64,000 nucleotides of DNA from Streptomyces sp. R33 (GCF_041200175.1 NZ_CP165727.1:2728001-2792000), one strand, 5' to 3'; numbered from the stretch's first letter, positions 35,298 to 44,220 are shown. Notes: generated by a model from the letters alone, not told the origin. Numbers and translations are program-made.

Positions 35298-35840
35298 CTA
35301 GCGCAGCCGCGCGACCCGGTACACGGCCAGCGCCACGAGTGCCAGCGCGACCATGGCGTACAGCCCGGCCATGCGCCAGTCGGGGCGGCGGCCGCTGCCC
35401 CGGGGCGGGAGCCCGGGCCAGGTGTAGCCCACGCGGCGCGCGGCCATCATGCCCCAGCCGCCGGCGCAGGAGCTGATGAGGAAGCCGAGCATGGCGACCA
35501 CGGCTCCGCCGTCGCCGAACTCGAAGGCGAGCGGGAAGGCGAACATCAGGGACCCGGCCGCGGCCAGCATCACGATGGGGGCGATCTGCCAGATGCGCAG
35601 CCGGCGCTGCGGGCGCAGCTCGACCTCGAACTCGGGACCCGCGGCGGCCTCGGCCTCGGCGGTGTCCGGTGCGTCCGGGCCGTCGGGGGTCAGCCGTGCC
35701 GGGTCTGCGGGCAGCCCGAGGCCGTCGGGCTCGGGAGGCTCTCCCCCAGCTGCTGCTGGGAGGTGCCCGAAAAGCGTCGGGTCCGCTTCCCGTCTCGTCC
35801 CGTCCTGCCCGGTGTCGCGAGGGCCGGCCTCCATTGCCAC
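35298..35840 (-). CDS. Small integral membrane protein
   Basis: 180 residues from GTG 35840, chosen for GGAGGGC just upstream; ATG 35834 two codons later is equally possible. The first 80 residues are acidic and disordered (Asp/Glu/Pro-rich). Four hydrophobic stretches follow: IAPIVMLAAAGSLMFAFPLAF, VVAMLGFLISSCAGGWGMMAA and, after an Arg/Pro loop, AGLYAMVALALVALAVY. The topology is three or four helices with a cytoplasmic acidic tail. No known motif is recognised. It reads with dapF, 68 bp upstream of it, and may be cotranscribed. The function is unknown. Confidence 0.7.
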   Translation of the reverse strand: MAMEAGPRDTGQDGTRREADPTLFGHLPAAAGGEPPEPDGLGLPADPARLTPDGPDAPDTAEAEAAAGPEFEVELRPQRRLRIWQIAPIVMLAAAGSLMFAFPLAFEFGDGGAVVAMLGFLISSCAGGWGMMAARRVGYTWPGLPPRGSGRRPDWRMAGLYAMVALALVALAVYRVARLR

Positions 35841-35965
35841 GCGCCCTCCCCACTTGGACTTCGCACGCCGTCGTTCACCGCCGGTGACCGCACCTGCGGA
35901 ATTTGATGATGGCACGGCTCAGGGCCCCGAACGGGCGCGCGGGGCGTCCCGATGCCATCACGTGA

Positions 35966-36904
35966 TCAGGCTGTAACCGCTCGTTCGACCAACGACTGCG
36001 CGAGTCCGACGAGTTCCCCGCGGTCGGCGACGGCGCCGCTGAGCCAGTGCACGCGGGGGTCCCGGCGGAACCAGGAGTCCTGCCGCCGGGCGAACCGCTT
36101 GGTGGCGCGGACGGTCTCGGCCCGGGCCTCGTCCTCGGTGCACTCGCCGGCGAGGGCGGCCAGCACCTGCTGGTAGCCGAGCGCCCTGGAGGCGGTGACT
36201 CCGTCGCGCAGGCCCCGGGCCTCCAGCGCGCGCACCTCGTCGACCAGCCCGGCCTCCCACATCCGGTCCACGCGCAGGGCGATCCGCTCGTCGAGCTCCG
36301 GCCGGGCCACGTCGACGCCGATCTGCACGGTCTCGTACACCGACTCGTGGCCGGGCAGGTTGGCGGTGAAGGGCTTCCCGGTGATCTCGATGACCTCGAG
36401 GGCGCGGACGATGCGGCGCCCGTTGCTGGGCAGGATTGCCTGCGCGGCGGCCGGGTCGGCGGCGGCGAGGCGGGCGTGCAGGGCACCGGGGCCGCGCAGC
36501 GCGACCTCCGCCTCCAGCCGGGCCCGGACCTCGGGGTCGGTGCCGGGGAACTCCATGGCGTCGAGGGCGCCGCGCACGTACAGGCCCGATCCGCCGACGA
36601 GGACCGGCGTACGGCCCTGGGCGAGCAGCTTGTCGATCTCGGCGCGGGCCAGGCGCTGGTACTCGGCGACGCTCGCGGTCTCCGTGACGTCCCAGATGTC
36701 GAGGAGGTGGTGCGGGACGCCGCCGCGCTCCTCCGTCGTCAGTTTGGCGGTGCCGATGTCCATCCCCCGATACAGCTGCATGGAGTCGGCGTTGACGACT
36801 TCGCCGTCGAAACGGCGGGCCAGGGCTACGCCCAGATCGGACTTTCCGGCCGCGGTGGGACCGACGACGGCGATGACCCGCGGGGCGGGGGCTGCATTCC
36901 TCAC
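35966..36904 (-). CDS. miaA: tRNA dimethylallyltransferase
   Basis: 312-residue enzyme that adds an isopentenyl group to N6 of A37 in tRNAs reading UNN codons. GTG 36904 is used. The P-loop is VVGPTAAGKSDLGVAL. Then come NADSMQLYRGMDIGTAK (catalytic Asp and Gln), LLDIWDV, LVGGSGLYVRGALD and, later, the basic KRFARRQDSWFRRD near the C-terminus. The next modification step, methylthiolation, is by MiaB, encoded 2 kb away in the same direction. In Streptomyces this pathway affects UUA and other UNN codon reading and so development, as known from the literature. Confidence 0.96.
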   Translation of the reverse strand: MRNAAPAPRVIAVVGPTAAGKSDLGVALARRFDGEVVNADSMQLYRGMDIGTAKLTTEERGGVPHHLLDIWDVTETASVAEYQRLARAEIDKLLAQGRTPVLVGGSGLYVRGALDAMEFPGTDPEVRARLEAEVALRGPGALHARLAAADPAAAQAILPSNGRRIVRALEVIEITGKPFTANLPGHESVYETVQIGVDVARPELDERIALRVDRMWEAGLVDEVRALEARGLRDGVTASRALGYQQVLAALAGECTEDEARAETVRATKRFARRQDSWFRRDPRVHWLSGAVADRGELVGLAQSLVERAVTA

Positions 36905-36988
36905 CGCCCCAGTCTCGCAAACCCTGCAGCGTGTACCCGATCGAGTTACGTGACGGGCTGTCGGCGGGGTCGTTGCCCTGGCGGGGTT

Positions 36989-37010
36989 CCGCCGGGCGTA
37001 CGCCCGGCGG
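36989..37010. repeat. Perfect palindrome in the miaA / small-protein promoter region
   Basis: Inverted repeat CCGCCGGGCG-TA-CGCCCGGCGG (10-bp arms), between divergent miaA and the 72-residue gene. It could be an operator or a transcript hairpin. Confidence 0.4.
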
Positions 37011-37067
37011 AGGCCGGGCCGCACAAGGCGGAACTTCACCCGCACGAGTACCGTTACAGGAGTAGAC

Positions 37068-37286
37068 ATGGGCGTTTTTGATCGGTTTTTTCGTCGTAAG
37101 GGCGAAGACGTGACCGCAGAGGTCGCGTCGGAGGACGTGACGACGGAGTCCGAGGCTGCGGTCGGCGAGACCGAGGCCGAGCCGGCCGCGACGGAGGCTC
37201 CTGCGGCGGAAGCCGTGGAGATTCCGAAGCAGCAGTCGGCGGAGGCCGCCGCGGACAGCGAGACCGGCGAGAGCGCCCGTACGTAG
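37068..37286 (+). CDS. Small acidic hypothetical protein
   Basis: 72 residues from ATG 37068, with an excellent AGGAG site 5 nt upstream. It begins MGVFDRFFRRKGED, a short amphipathic basic helix, followed by about 55 residues rich in Glu, Ala, Thr and Val without aromatic residues, likely disordered. The N-terminal helix could bind membrane or nucleic acid. It is followed 23 bp later by the MT0933-type antitoxin gene, and both are in one unit. The function is unknown, but the start signal and codon bias support a real gene. Confidence 0.7.
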   Translation: MGVFDRFFRRKGEDVTAEVASEDVTTESEAAVGETEAEPAATEAPAAEAVEIPKQQSAEAAADSETGESART

Positions 37287-37309
37287 ACACCGCCACTGGA
37301 AGGTGACCC

Positions 37310-37555
37310 ATGGGCCTGCTGGACACGCTGAAGGCCAAGCTCGCACCGGCGAAGGAGAAGGTCGGCGACCTCGCGCAGCAGCACGAGGGCAGGATCGGCC
37401 AGAACCTCGACAAGATGGCGCAGGCCGTGGACTCCAAGACCAAGGGCAAGTACCACGGCAAGATCGAGACCGGTACGAGCAAGGCGAAGGACGCCCTGGG
37501 CAAGATCGCGCACAAGGACGCCCCCGGCGGGACGACGCCGCCGGCGTCTTCCTGA
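37310..37555 (+). CDS. MT0933-type antitoxin-like protein
   Basis: 81-residue protein of the MT0933_antitox family as I recognise it (M. tuberculosis Rv0909-like). It starts MGLLDTLKAKLAPAKEKVGD, a helix of alternating Lys/Ala/Leu, then GKIETGTSKAKDALGK and a Gly/Thr/Pro tail. GGAAGG lies upstream of ATG 37310. It follows the 72-residue gene by 23 bp. In mycobacteria the partner toxin is encoded nearby; none is seen here. Streptomyces carry many such solitary genes, so a toxin-neutralising role is uncertain. Confidence 0.75.
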   Translation: MGLLDTLKAKLAPAKEKVGDLAQQHEGRIGQNLDKMAQAVDSKTKGKYHGKIETGTSKAKDALGKIAHKDAPGGTTPPASS

Positions 37556-37565
37556 CGCGGTCAGC

Positions 37566-37603
37566 GGAAGGGGCGCGGGTTCGGCCGAACCCGCGCCCCT
37601 TCC
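37566..37603. terminator. Perfect 38-bp palindrome, bidirectional terminator
   Basis: GGAAGGGGCGCGGGTTCGG joined directly to its complement, 19-bp arms with no spacer. It lies between the convergent antitoxin-like and class III dioxygenase-like genes. Confidence 0.9.
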
Positions 37604-37616
37604 TCGTTCCGCCCGG

Positions 37617-38324
37617 TCAGGACCAGGCGGCGACGAAGTAGCCCACCCCGTACGGCGCGTCCTCGTACAGCAGCCGCCCGTCGAGGCCCGCGCCCTCGGC
37701 GGCGCCGGCCAGTACCTGCCAAGGAGCCCGGCCGGCGGCCTTGAGCTCGTACGCGAGCTCGGCGTCGAGGGCGGCGAGCGCGGCCACGTCGGCGGCGGCG
37801 AGCGCGCGGGCAGCGGCGGCGTCGAAGGCGGCGGCGCGGTCGTCGAGGTAACCGGGAGCCTTCAGGGTGCGGCAGGCGCTGCCGTCACCCATGACGAGGA
37901 GCGCGACGCGCTCTTCGCGCGCGGCGAGCTCCCGGCCGGCCTCCAGGCACCGGGCGGTCTCGAGCGGGTCCCCCACGCCGAGCCCCTCGACGGGGGCCGC
38001 GCCCCAGCGGGCGTGCCGCAGCAGCCAGGCGCCGACGGCGAGGGACGGCGGCAGCAGGCGCGGCCCCTCCTCCCCGTCCCCGAGTCGTACGTCGGCCTCG
38101 ACCCCGAATCCGCGGAAGCTGCCGCGGGCGCCCTGCGGGTAGGGACCGCGGTGGTCCTGGTCGGCGGCTCCGATGACCACCAGGAGGTCGGGGCGGGAGG
38201 CGGCGAGCACCGCGAGCGCGTCGGAGCAGGCGGTACGGGCATCGCCGAGTTCGGCGGCGGCCCCCGCGGCGACCTCGGGCACGAGGAGCGGCGGGGCGGG
38301 GCAGACGGCGGCGGCAACGAGCAT
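37617..38324 (-). CDS. Class III extradiol dioxygenase-like (LigB/MEMO fold) protein
   Basis: 235 residues from ATG 38324 (MLVAAAVCPAPPLLVPEVA). The opening CPAPPLLVPE and the block PDLLVVIGAADQDHRG are typical of the LigB/MEMO-like superfamily. Catalytic members use two His and a Glu to bind iron. Here the N-terminal His-Pro-His type motif is replaced by CPAPP, so the metal site looks incomplete and catalysis is doubtful. LLVMGDGSACRTLKAPGYLD is near residues 150-170. It reads leftward, with miaB upstream of it. The function is unknown. Confidence 0.75.
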   Translation of the reverse strand: MLVAAAVCPAPPLLVPEVAAGAAAELGDARTACSDALAVLAASRPDLLVVIGAADQDHRGPYPQGARGSFRGFGVEADVRLGDGEEGPRLLPPSLAVGAWLLRHARWGAAPVEGLGVGDPLETARCLEAGRELAAREERVALLVMGDGSACRTLKAPGYLDDRAAAFDAAAARALAAADVAALAALDAELAYELKAAGRAPWQVLAGAAEGAGLDGRLLYEDAPYGVGYFVAAWS

Positions 38325-38432
38325 GATCCGCAGCCTAGCCCTCGCGGCCCGCATTGTGGCCCCGCCGGGCCACCCCGCTGCCCCGGGCCCCGCAGGCCGG
38401 CCTCGCGGCCGGACCCGCGGGGAAGGATGCGG

Positions 38433-39959
38433 TCAGGAAGACGACGGCACGGCGCACCCCGACGTGGTCGCCGGGAGCGGGGCCGGGACGCCCAGGGTGG
38501 GGATGCCCAGCATGACGCCCTGGGGCTGCGCCGGCGCCGCACTGCGCTTCTCCCAGGCGTCGCCCGCCCGCGTACGGCGCACCGACTCCGTCGGGCCCTC
38601 CGCCAGGAGGTGGTGGGGAGCCGCGTACGTGATGTCGACGGTCACCACGTCGCCGGGACGGACCTCCGCCTCCGGCTTCGTGAAGTGCACCAGGCGGTTG
38701 TCGGGGGCACGCCCCGACAGGCGGTGCGTCGTGCCGTCCTTGCGGCCCTCGCCCTCCGCGACCATGACCTCCAGCGTGCGGCCGACCTGCTTCTTGTTCT
38801 CCTCCCAGGAGATCTCCTCCTGCAGGGCGACCAGTCGCATGTAGCGCTCCTGGACGACCTCCTTCGGGATCTGCCCCTCCATGTCGGCCGCGGGGGTCCC
38901 GGGGCGCTTGGAGTACTGGAAGGTGAACGCGTTCGCGAAGCGCGCCTCGCGCACCGTGTGCATCGTCTGCTGGAAGTCCTCCTCCGTCTCACCGGGGAAG
39001 CCCACGATGATGTCGGTGGAGATCGCGGCGTGCGGAATGGCGGCGCGGACCTTCTCGATGATGCCGAGGAAGCGCTCCTGCCGGTACGAGCGGCGCATGG
39101 CGCGCAGGATGGTGTCCGAGCCGGATTGCAGCGGCATGTGCAGCTGCGGCATCACGTTCGGGGTCTCGGCCATCGCCGCGATCACGTCGTCCGTGAAGTC
39201 CCGCGGGTGCGGCGAGGTGAACCGGACCCGCTCCAGGCCCTCGATCTGGCCGCAGGCGCGCAGCAGCTTGCTGAACGCCTCGCGGTCGCCCAGGTCGGAC
39301 CCGTACGCGTTGACGTTCTGCCCGAGCAGGGTGATCTCGGAAACGCCCTCGGCGACCAGGGCCTCCACCTCGGCGAGGATGTCGCCGGGACGGCGGTCCT
39401 CCTCTTTGCCGCGCAGCGCCGGGACGATGCAGAAGGTGCAGGTGTTGTTGCAGCCGACGGAGATCGAAACCCAGGCGGCGTACGCGGACTCGCGGCGGGT
39501 CGGCAGCGTGGAGGGGAACGCCTCCAGCGACTCGGCGATCTCGACCTGCGCCTCCTCCTGGATGCGGGCGCGCTCCAGCAGGACGGGCAGCTTGCCGATG
39601 TTGTGCGTGCCGAAGACCACGTCGACCCAGGGGGCCCGCTTGACGATCGTGTCGCGGTCCTTCTGCGCGAGGCAGCCGCCGACGGCGATCTGCATGCCGG
39701 GGCGCTTGGTCTTCATCGGGGCGAGCCGGCCGAGGTTGCCGTACAGCTTGTTGTCGGCGTTCTCGCGGACGGCGCAGGTGTTGAACACCACGACGTCGGC
39801 GTCGCCGTCGGAGCCCTCGGGCGCGCGCGTGTAGCCCGCGCCCTCCAGCAGACCGGACAGCCGCTCGGAGTCGTGCACGTTCATCTGGCACCCGTAGGTG
39901 CGCACCTCGTATGTTCCCTTGACGTCCACTGCCGTGCTCCGGTCGCTGCTGCTGGTCAT
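38433..39959 (-). CDS. miaB: tRNA-2-methylthio-N6-dimethylallyladenosine synthase
   Basis: 508-residue radical-SAM enzyme that adds the methylthio group to i6A37. ATG 39959 gives [11 protein letters not shown]. The UPF0004 domain has its three Fe-S cysteines in [21 protein letters not shown] and GGCLAQK. The radical SAM cluster is [11 protein letters not shown]. The TRAM domain follows from about residue 385 ([23 protein letters not shown]). The C-terminal 50 residues form a Pro/Ala-rich tail that is longer than in E. coli. Together with miaA nearby it completes the ms2i6A pathway. Confidence 0.97.
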   Translation of the reverse strand: MTSSSDRSTAVDVKGTYEVRTYGCQMNVHDSERLSGLLEGAGYTRAPEGSDGDADVVVFNTCAVRENADNKLYGNLGRLAPMKTKRPGMQIAVGGCLAQKDRDTIVKRAPWVDVVFGTHNIGKLPVLLERARIQEEAQVEIAESLEAFPSTLPTRRESAYAAWVSISVGCNNTCTFCIVPALRGKEEDRRPGDILAEVEALVAEGVSEITLLGQNVNAYGSDLGDREAFSKLLRACGQIEGLERVRFTSPHPRDFTDDVIAAMAETPNVMPQLHMPLQSGSDTILRAMRRSYRQERFLGIIEKVRAAIPHAAISTDIIVGFPGETEEDFQQTMHTVREARFANAFTFQYSKRPGTPAADMEGQIPKEVVQERYMRLVALQEEISWEENKKQVGRTLEVMVAEGEGRKDGTTHRLSGRAPDNRLVHFTKPEAEVRPGDVVTVDITYAAPHHLLAEGPTESVRRTRAGDAWEKRSAAPAQPQGVMLGIPTLGVPAPLPATTSGCAVPSSS

Positions 39960-40000
39960 GCAACAAGGGTAGGCGGTACCCGGAACCCCTCCGGCCCCCC

Positions 40001-40180
40001 GTGCAGCCGGCCCGCGGGCAGGCGGCGCCCGAAGAGGACGAGCAGCAGGTCCTGGGCTGCGCCGTGGACGGCCCGGCGGGCCCGGCGGCGCGCGAGCTGC
40101 TGGAACAGCTGCGGACCAGGTTCGCCCCGGCGGCCGCACCGGCCGCCGGCTCCGTGGGCCCGGGATCGGGCGGGCCGTGA
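40001..40180 (+). CDS. Possible short ORF coupled to the TAXI gene
   Basis: A frame of 59 codons from GTG 40001 with third-position GC of about 90 percent and a coding-like amino acid mix ([14 protein letters not shown], then [13 protein letters not shown], then an Ala/Gly/Pro tail). Its stop TGA overlaps a GTG at 40177 that opens the TAXI protein frame (GTGA), the arrangement of coupled genes. Against it, no ribosome site is seen before GTG 40001, and I do not recognise the product. Confidence 0.35.
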   Translation: MQPARGQAAPEEDEQQVLGCAVDGPAGPAARELLEQLRTRFAPAAAPAAGSVGPGSGGP

Positions 40181-40212
40181 CAGGGCGGCGGGTCGGTGGC
40201 AGGATCGCGGCC

Positions 40213-41208
40213 ATGGCTCACGTACCGCCCCGCATCCGCAGGCGCACCGCCCTGGGGGGGCTGGTGGCCGTACTCGGGGTGCTCGCGCTGCTCGCGTGGT
40301 GGCTGAAGCCCTTCGGCGAGCCGGAGCTGAAGGGCGGGCTGAGCATCAGCACGGGTGTCCGTACCGGCGTCTACCACCGCTACGGCCAGCTGCTGGAGCA
40401 GGCGCTCGCCCAGGACATGCCCGAGATGAAGGTGCGGCTGGAGCCCAGCCAGGGCTCGCAGGAGAACCTCCAGCGGCTGGCCTCCGGGGAGGCCGATTTC
40501 ACCATCGCCACGGCCGACGCCGTCTCCAAGTACCGGGCCGATGGCAAGCCCGGCGCGGACCGGCTGCGCGGTGTCGCCCGGCTCTACGACGACTACGTGC
40601 AGCTCGTGGTGCCGGCCGGCTCGCCGGTGCAGTCGGCGCGGGACCTGAAGGGCAAGCGGGTCGCGATCGGCCAGCCGGGATCCGGGGTGCGGCTGGTCTC
40701 GGAGCGGCTGCTGACGGCGGCCAAGCTGGACCCGGCGCGGGACATCACCCCGGTGTCCATCGGCATCGACACGATGCCGGCGGAGCTGGAGGCCGGCCGG
40801 ATCGACGCGTTCTTCTGGTCCGGAGGCCTGCCGACCAACGCCGTGCGCGAGCTGTCGGACCGGTTCGAGATCCGGCTCGTACAGCTCGGCGACCTGGTGG
40901 AGTCCCTCCAGGCGAGCGGGAGCCCCGCGCGGTACTACCGGGCGGCGGTGATGCCCCAGGACGCGTACACCCGGGCCCGGAACACCTCGGCGGTGGCGAC
41001 CCTGGCCGTACCGAACCTGCTGGTCACCACCGAGGAGACGGACCCGGAGCTGACCGAGCAGTTCACGCGGACGGTGATCCTCAGCCGCGACCGGATCGGG
41101 CACGAGGTGCACGCGGCGCAGCTGGTGGACCTGCGCACGGCGATCTACACGGACCCGCTGGACCTGCACGAAGGGGCCCAGCGGTACTACCGCTCGGTCA
41201 AGCCGTAA
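40213..41208 (+). CDS. TAXI-family TRAP transporter solute-binding protein
   Basis: 331 residues from ATG 40213 (AGGA 8 nt upstream); GTG 40177 in the same frame is an alternative and overlaps the preceding short frame. An N-terminal Arg-rich segment and one hydrophobic helix ([17 protein letters not shown]) anchor or export it. The mature part has TAXI features: [64 protein letters not shown] and [22 protein letters not shown]. The TRAP permease subunits are not present in the window, so it may work with a distant permease or sense a ligand. Confidence 0.88.
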   Translation: MAHVPPRIRRRTALGGLVAVLGVLALLAWWLKPFGEPELKGGLSISTGVRTGVYHRYGQLLEQALAQDMPEMKVRLEPSQGSQENLQRLASGEADFTIATADAVSKYRADGKPGADRLRGVARLYDDYVQLVVPAGSPVQSARDLKGKRVAIGQPGSGVRLVSERLLTAAKLDPARDITPVSIGIDTMPAELEAGRIDAFFWSGGLPTNAVRELSDRFEIRLVQLGDLVESLQASGSPARYYRAAVMPQDAYTRARNTSAVATLAVPNLLVTTEETDPELTEQFTRTVILSRDRIGHEVHAAQLVDLRTAIYTDPLDLHEGAQRYYRSVKP

Positions 41209-41239
41209 GGGGGCGATCCGGAAGGACGCCCACGCGCGC

Positions 41240-42238
41240 TCACGCGGCCGGCAGCAGCATCAGCGCCGCCGCGGCCGCGCCGATCAGTCCGGCGTGGGTG
41301 CCCAGGGCCGCCGGGACCACCTGCAGGCCCCTCACGAACGAGAGCGTGGCGTAGTCCGCCAGGTGGGCCCGGATCGGCGCGAAGAGGGTGTCGCCCGAGG
41401 TGGCCACGCCCCCGCCGATGACCGCGATGTCCGTTTCGACGAGGGTCGCGGTGGCCGCGATGGCGGCGGCCAGGGCGCGGCCCGCGCGGTCGAAGGCGGC
41501 CACGGCGACGGGGTCCCCGGCCTCGGCGGCCACGGCCACCCCCGCTGCGGTGGCGTCCCCGCCCGGGCTCGCCGGGGTCCAGCCCTGGGCCTTGGCCCAC
41601 CGGGCGATGGCGGTGCCCGAGGCGATGGACTCCACGCAGCCGTGGCCCCCGCAGACGCACGGCTCACCGTCGAAGGCCACGCTGATGTGGCCGATATGGC
41701 CGGCGTTGCCCGTGGGGCCGGGGTGGAGCTGGTTGTTCAGGATCAGCCCACCGCCCACCCCGGTGGAGACCACCATGCACAGGGCGTTCGCGTGCCCCCG
41801 GGCCGCGCCCAGCCAGTGCTCGGCGGCGGTCATCGCGGGCCCGTCGCCGGCGAGGACGGTGGGGAGGGCCGCGCCGTGCCGGGCCAGTTCGGCTTCGACC
41901 CGGGCCAGGACCGGGAACTCCCGCCACGCCCCGATGTTGACCGGGCTCACGGTGCCGCGAGAGGCGTCCACGGGGCCCGCGCTGCCGATCCCGCAGCGGA
42001 CCGCCGAGGGCCAGAGCGGGGATGTGGCGAGCGCGGCGACGACCTCGGCGACGGCGGCGAAGACCGCGTCGCCGTCCGCGCCCCGCGGAGTCGGGCGGCG
42101 GGTGGTGGCCGTCATCGTGCCGTCGGGGTGCACCAGGGCGCCGGCGATCTTCGTACCGCCGATGTCGATCGCGACCGTCAGGCCGGCGGCCGAGGCGGTG
42201 GCCCGCGGTGCGGGGAAGGCGGGGTGGGGACTCGTCAC
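41240..42238 (-). CDS. ROK-family sugar kinase
   Basis: 332-residue ROK (repressor, ORF, kinase) protein without the regulator's winged helix, thus a kinase. GTG 42238 gives MTSPHPAFP. ATP motif: VAIDIGGTKIAGALV. Catalytic Asp is in VLAGDGPAMTAAEH, an unusual version of the common NDANAAALGE. The zinc motif CVCGGHGCVES is complete, and GTGVGGGLILNNQLHPG is the second phosphate loop. Substrate could be a hexose or N-acetylhexosamine. It sits 27 bp downstream of the LacI regulator in a leftward group opposite two glycoside hydrolases, so it probably phosphorylates a sugar released by them. Confidence 0.9.
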   Translation of the reverse strand: MTSPHPAFPAPRATASAAGLTVAIDIGGTKIAGALVHPDGTMTATTRRPTPRGADGDAVFAAVAEVVAALATSPLWPSAVRCGIGSAGPVDASRGTVSPVNIGAWREFPVLARVEAELARHGAALPTVLAGDGPAMTAAEHWLGAARGHANALCMVVSTGVGGGLILNNQLHPGPTGNAGHIGHISVAFDGEPCVCGGHGCVESIASGTAIARWAKAQGWTPASPGGDATAAGVAVAAEAGDPVAVAAFDRAGRALAAAIAATATLVETDIAVIGGGVATSGDTLFAPIRAHLADYATLSFVRGLQVVPAALGTHAGLIGAAAAALMLLPAA

Positions 42239-42265
42239 GGCAGCGGCTCCAGGAAGGGGTCGGAT

Positions 42266-43414
42266 TCAGTATGCGGCCGGCGGCGGGGCCGTACTCTCCC
42301 GGGGCTCCAGCCGGGGCTGCTCGCTCTCGCGGGCCCGCGGCGGGCTCCCGGCGAGCACGGCGAGGAGCTCCTCCGCGGCGAGCCGGCCGAAGCCTGCGGT
42401 GTCGCGTACGAGGGCCGTGAGCCGGGGGTGGGTGACCCGGCACAGCGCGGAGTCGTCCCAGGCGACCATGGAGATCCGGCCGGGGACCGCGATGCCCAGC
42501 TCGGCGGCGACGGCGATGCCGGCCACCGCCATCACGTCGTTGTCGTAGACGAGCGCGGTCGGCGGTCCGGGCTCGGCGAGCACCCGGCGGGTGGCGGCCG
42601 CCCCCTCGGCGTCGGAGTAGTCGGTGACCACCGAGCGCACGTGCTCCGGGCCGAGCCCGCGCGCCTCGGCCTGCGCGCGCAGCGAGGCCATCCGGCGGGC
42701 GGTGTGGGCGAGGCCGGGGAGCCCGGCGATGTGGGTGATCCGGCGGTGGCCCAGCCCGTACAGGTGGTCCAGGACCTGGGCCATGGCCCGGGCGTCGTCG
42801 GCCCAGACGCAGGACAGGGGCCCGGCCCCGCTCCCGTCGCCCCGGCCGGGGGACACGGGTCCGGCCCCGCTCCCGTCGCCCCGGCCGGGGGACACGGGCC
42901 CGGCCCCGTTCCCGTCGGCCCCCGCCGGGGGCACCGGCCCGGTGCCGCCCGCTGCGCCGATCAGGACCGCCGGGAGCCCGAGCTGCGCGAGGAGTTCCGG
43001 GCGCGGGTCGTCCGTACGCGGGTCGACGACGAGGACCCCGTCCACGCGCCGCTCGGCCCACCAGCGGCGGTAGACCGCGCATTCGGCTTCGATGCCGTCC
43101 ACGACCTGGAAGAGCAGGGCGACCCGGCCGGCGGACAGCACCTCCTGGATGCCGGAGACCAGTTGGAGGAAGAAGGACTCGACGCCGAGGGTCTGCGCGG
43201 GCCGGGCGAGCACCAGTCCGACCGCGCCGGAGCGTTCGCCGGACAGGGCGCGGGCGGCGCTGTTGGGCTGCCAGCCGAGTTCCTCGGCGACCCGGCGGAT
43301 GCGGGCGCGGGTGTCCTGAGACACGCCGGGCCGGTCGTTGAGCGCGAAGGACACGGCGCTCTCGGACACCCCGGCCCGGCGGGCGATGTCCTTGATGGTG
43401 GGTCTGCGGGCCAT
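42266..43414 (-). CDS. LacI-family transcriptional regulator
   Basis: 382 residues. The LacI helix-turn-helix is at the start: TIKDIARRAGVSESAVSFALN, then GVSQDTRARIRRVAEELGWQPN with the hinge ARALSGERSGAVGLVL. The periplasmic-binding-like sensor domain follows, with ADDARAMAQVLDHLYGLGHRRI, VTDYSDAEGA and LVYDNDVMAVAGIAVAAE. Between about residues 159-197 a Gly/Pro/Ser-rich insert is encoded by three tandem 39-bp units (42822-42938), absent from typical members. It likely represses the divergent GH5-GH85 pair in the absence of their sugar product. It lies 18 bp after a frame-disrupted gene. Confidence 0.92.
   Translation of the reverse strand: MARRPTIKDIARRAGVSESAVSFALNDRPGVSQDTRARIRRVAEELGWQPNSAARALSGERSGAVGLVLARPAQTLGVESFFLQLVSGIQEVLSAGRVALLFQVVDGIEAECAVYRRWWAERRVDGVLVVDPRTDDPRPELLAQLGLPAVLIGAAGGTGPVPPAGADGNGAGPVSPGRGDGSGAGPVSPGRGDGSGAGPLSCVWADDARAMAQVLDHLYGLGHRRITHIAGLPGLAHTARRMASLRAQAEARGLGPEHVRSVVTDYSDAEGAAATRRVLAEPGPPTALVYDNDVMAVAGIAVAAELGIAVPGRISMVAWDDSALCRVTHPRLTALVRDTAGFGRLAAEELLAVLAGSPPRARESEQPRLEPRESTAPPPAAY
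42822..42938 (-). repeat. Three 39-bp in-frame tandem repeats in the LacI gene
   Basis: Units 42822-42860 and 42861-42899 differ at one base; 42900-42938 is more diverged. Each encodes 13 residues of the type PVSPGRGDGSGAG. The unit length is a multiple of three, so copy-number change keeps the frame. Confidence 0.85.
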
Positions 43415-43432
43415 GGCCTGCCTGCCTCTTCC

Positions 43433-44061
43433 TCATCCCTGGGGTACGTCGGGCACGCCGGATACGCGCACGGCGATGGCGGGACCGTACGCGATCCTGC
43501 CCTGGCAGGCGGCCTTGACCAGCATCCAGTACGTACCCGGCACGGCCCCCGGCGGCGGCCGCAGCTCGAACTCCACCTCCGCCGGGCGGTCCGCGGGTAC
43601 GTGCACGGGCCGTCCGGCGGGACCGGTGAACTGCCAGGTCCCGTACGGGGAGACGGCGTACGCCCGGCCCGTCAGCGGGCTCCGGATCCCGGCGGCGCCG
43701 ATCCTGGCCCGTACCAGGGCCCGCCCGCCGGGGGCCACGTCCACTTCCGGATCGGGCGCCTCCACCCACAGCGCGGGAGGGACGTCCGGGCCGCCGGGCC
43801 GGTCCCGGCATCGGCGGTGTCCCGGGCGTCGGTGGTGTCCGAGGGGTCGGCGGTGTCGGCGGTGTCGGCGGTGTCGGCGGTGTCGGCGCGCAGGATGCGC
43901 GGGTGCGGGGTGGTGACGCCGGGGCCGTGCACGGTGGCGTACGGCGGGCCGGCCGGGCGCTCCCTGCGGATCCGCACGCGGACCACCTGGGCAGGGCATT
44001 GCGCAGAACCGGTGAAGAGGGCCGGCGTTGCGACCTCGGTGACCGAAATACCGCTGTCCAT
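43433..44061 (-). pseudogene. Beta-rich hypothetical protein with apparent frameshift
   Basis: From ATG 44061 one frame reads MDSGISVTEVATPALFTGSA and PAQVVRVRIRRERPAG, then a TAD repeat. The natural continuation is in another frame, from GGPDVPPALWVEAPDPEVDV to VPDVPQG ending at 43433. The switch (-1 equivalent) lies between about 43791 and 43850, near a 9-bp tandem repeat and GC-rich runs. Both halves look like one beta-sandwich-type protein of about 205 residues. It could be a real mutation, programmed slippage or a single missing base. It is first in the leftward group before LacI and ROK. Confidence 0.6.
43851..43886. repeat. 9-bp tandem repeat, four copies
   Basis: Four units of CGGTGTCGG in tandem (degenerate copies precede them), encoding (TAD)n in the minus frame of the disrupted gene. 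Confidence 0.85.
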
Positions 44062-44153
44062 TTCCGCACGCTTTCCTGGGTAAGAACTGAACCCGCCAGA
44101 ACTAAACCGCATTAGCTCGATCAGCTTGGGATGGTCGGAGCCCTTCTGTCAAC

Positions 44154-44175
44154 GGGACTGAAGCGCATAAGTTCC
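44154..44175. promoter_or_regulatory. Candidate LacI-type operator
   Basis: GGGACTGAAGCGCATAAGTTCC is an imperfect palindrome with a GCGC centre (8 of 11 pairs match), a shape common for LacI-family sites. It lies just upstream of the GH5 promoter and in the space between divergent units. Confidence 0.4.
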
Positions 44176-44191
44176 CGCTCCCGAGGCCCTG

Positions 44192-44220
44192 TTGACTTCA
44201 TCGGTGACACCCGGCAGGTT
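44192..44220 (+). promoter_or_regulatory. Promoter candidate of the GH5-GH85 pair
   Basis: TTGACT, a 17-bp gap, then CAGGTT. It starts 69 bp before the GH5 ATG, a good fit to the main Streptomyces sigma consensus at -35 and a fair fit at -10. Confidence 0.45.
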
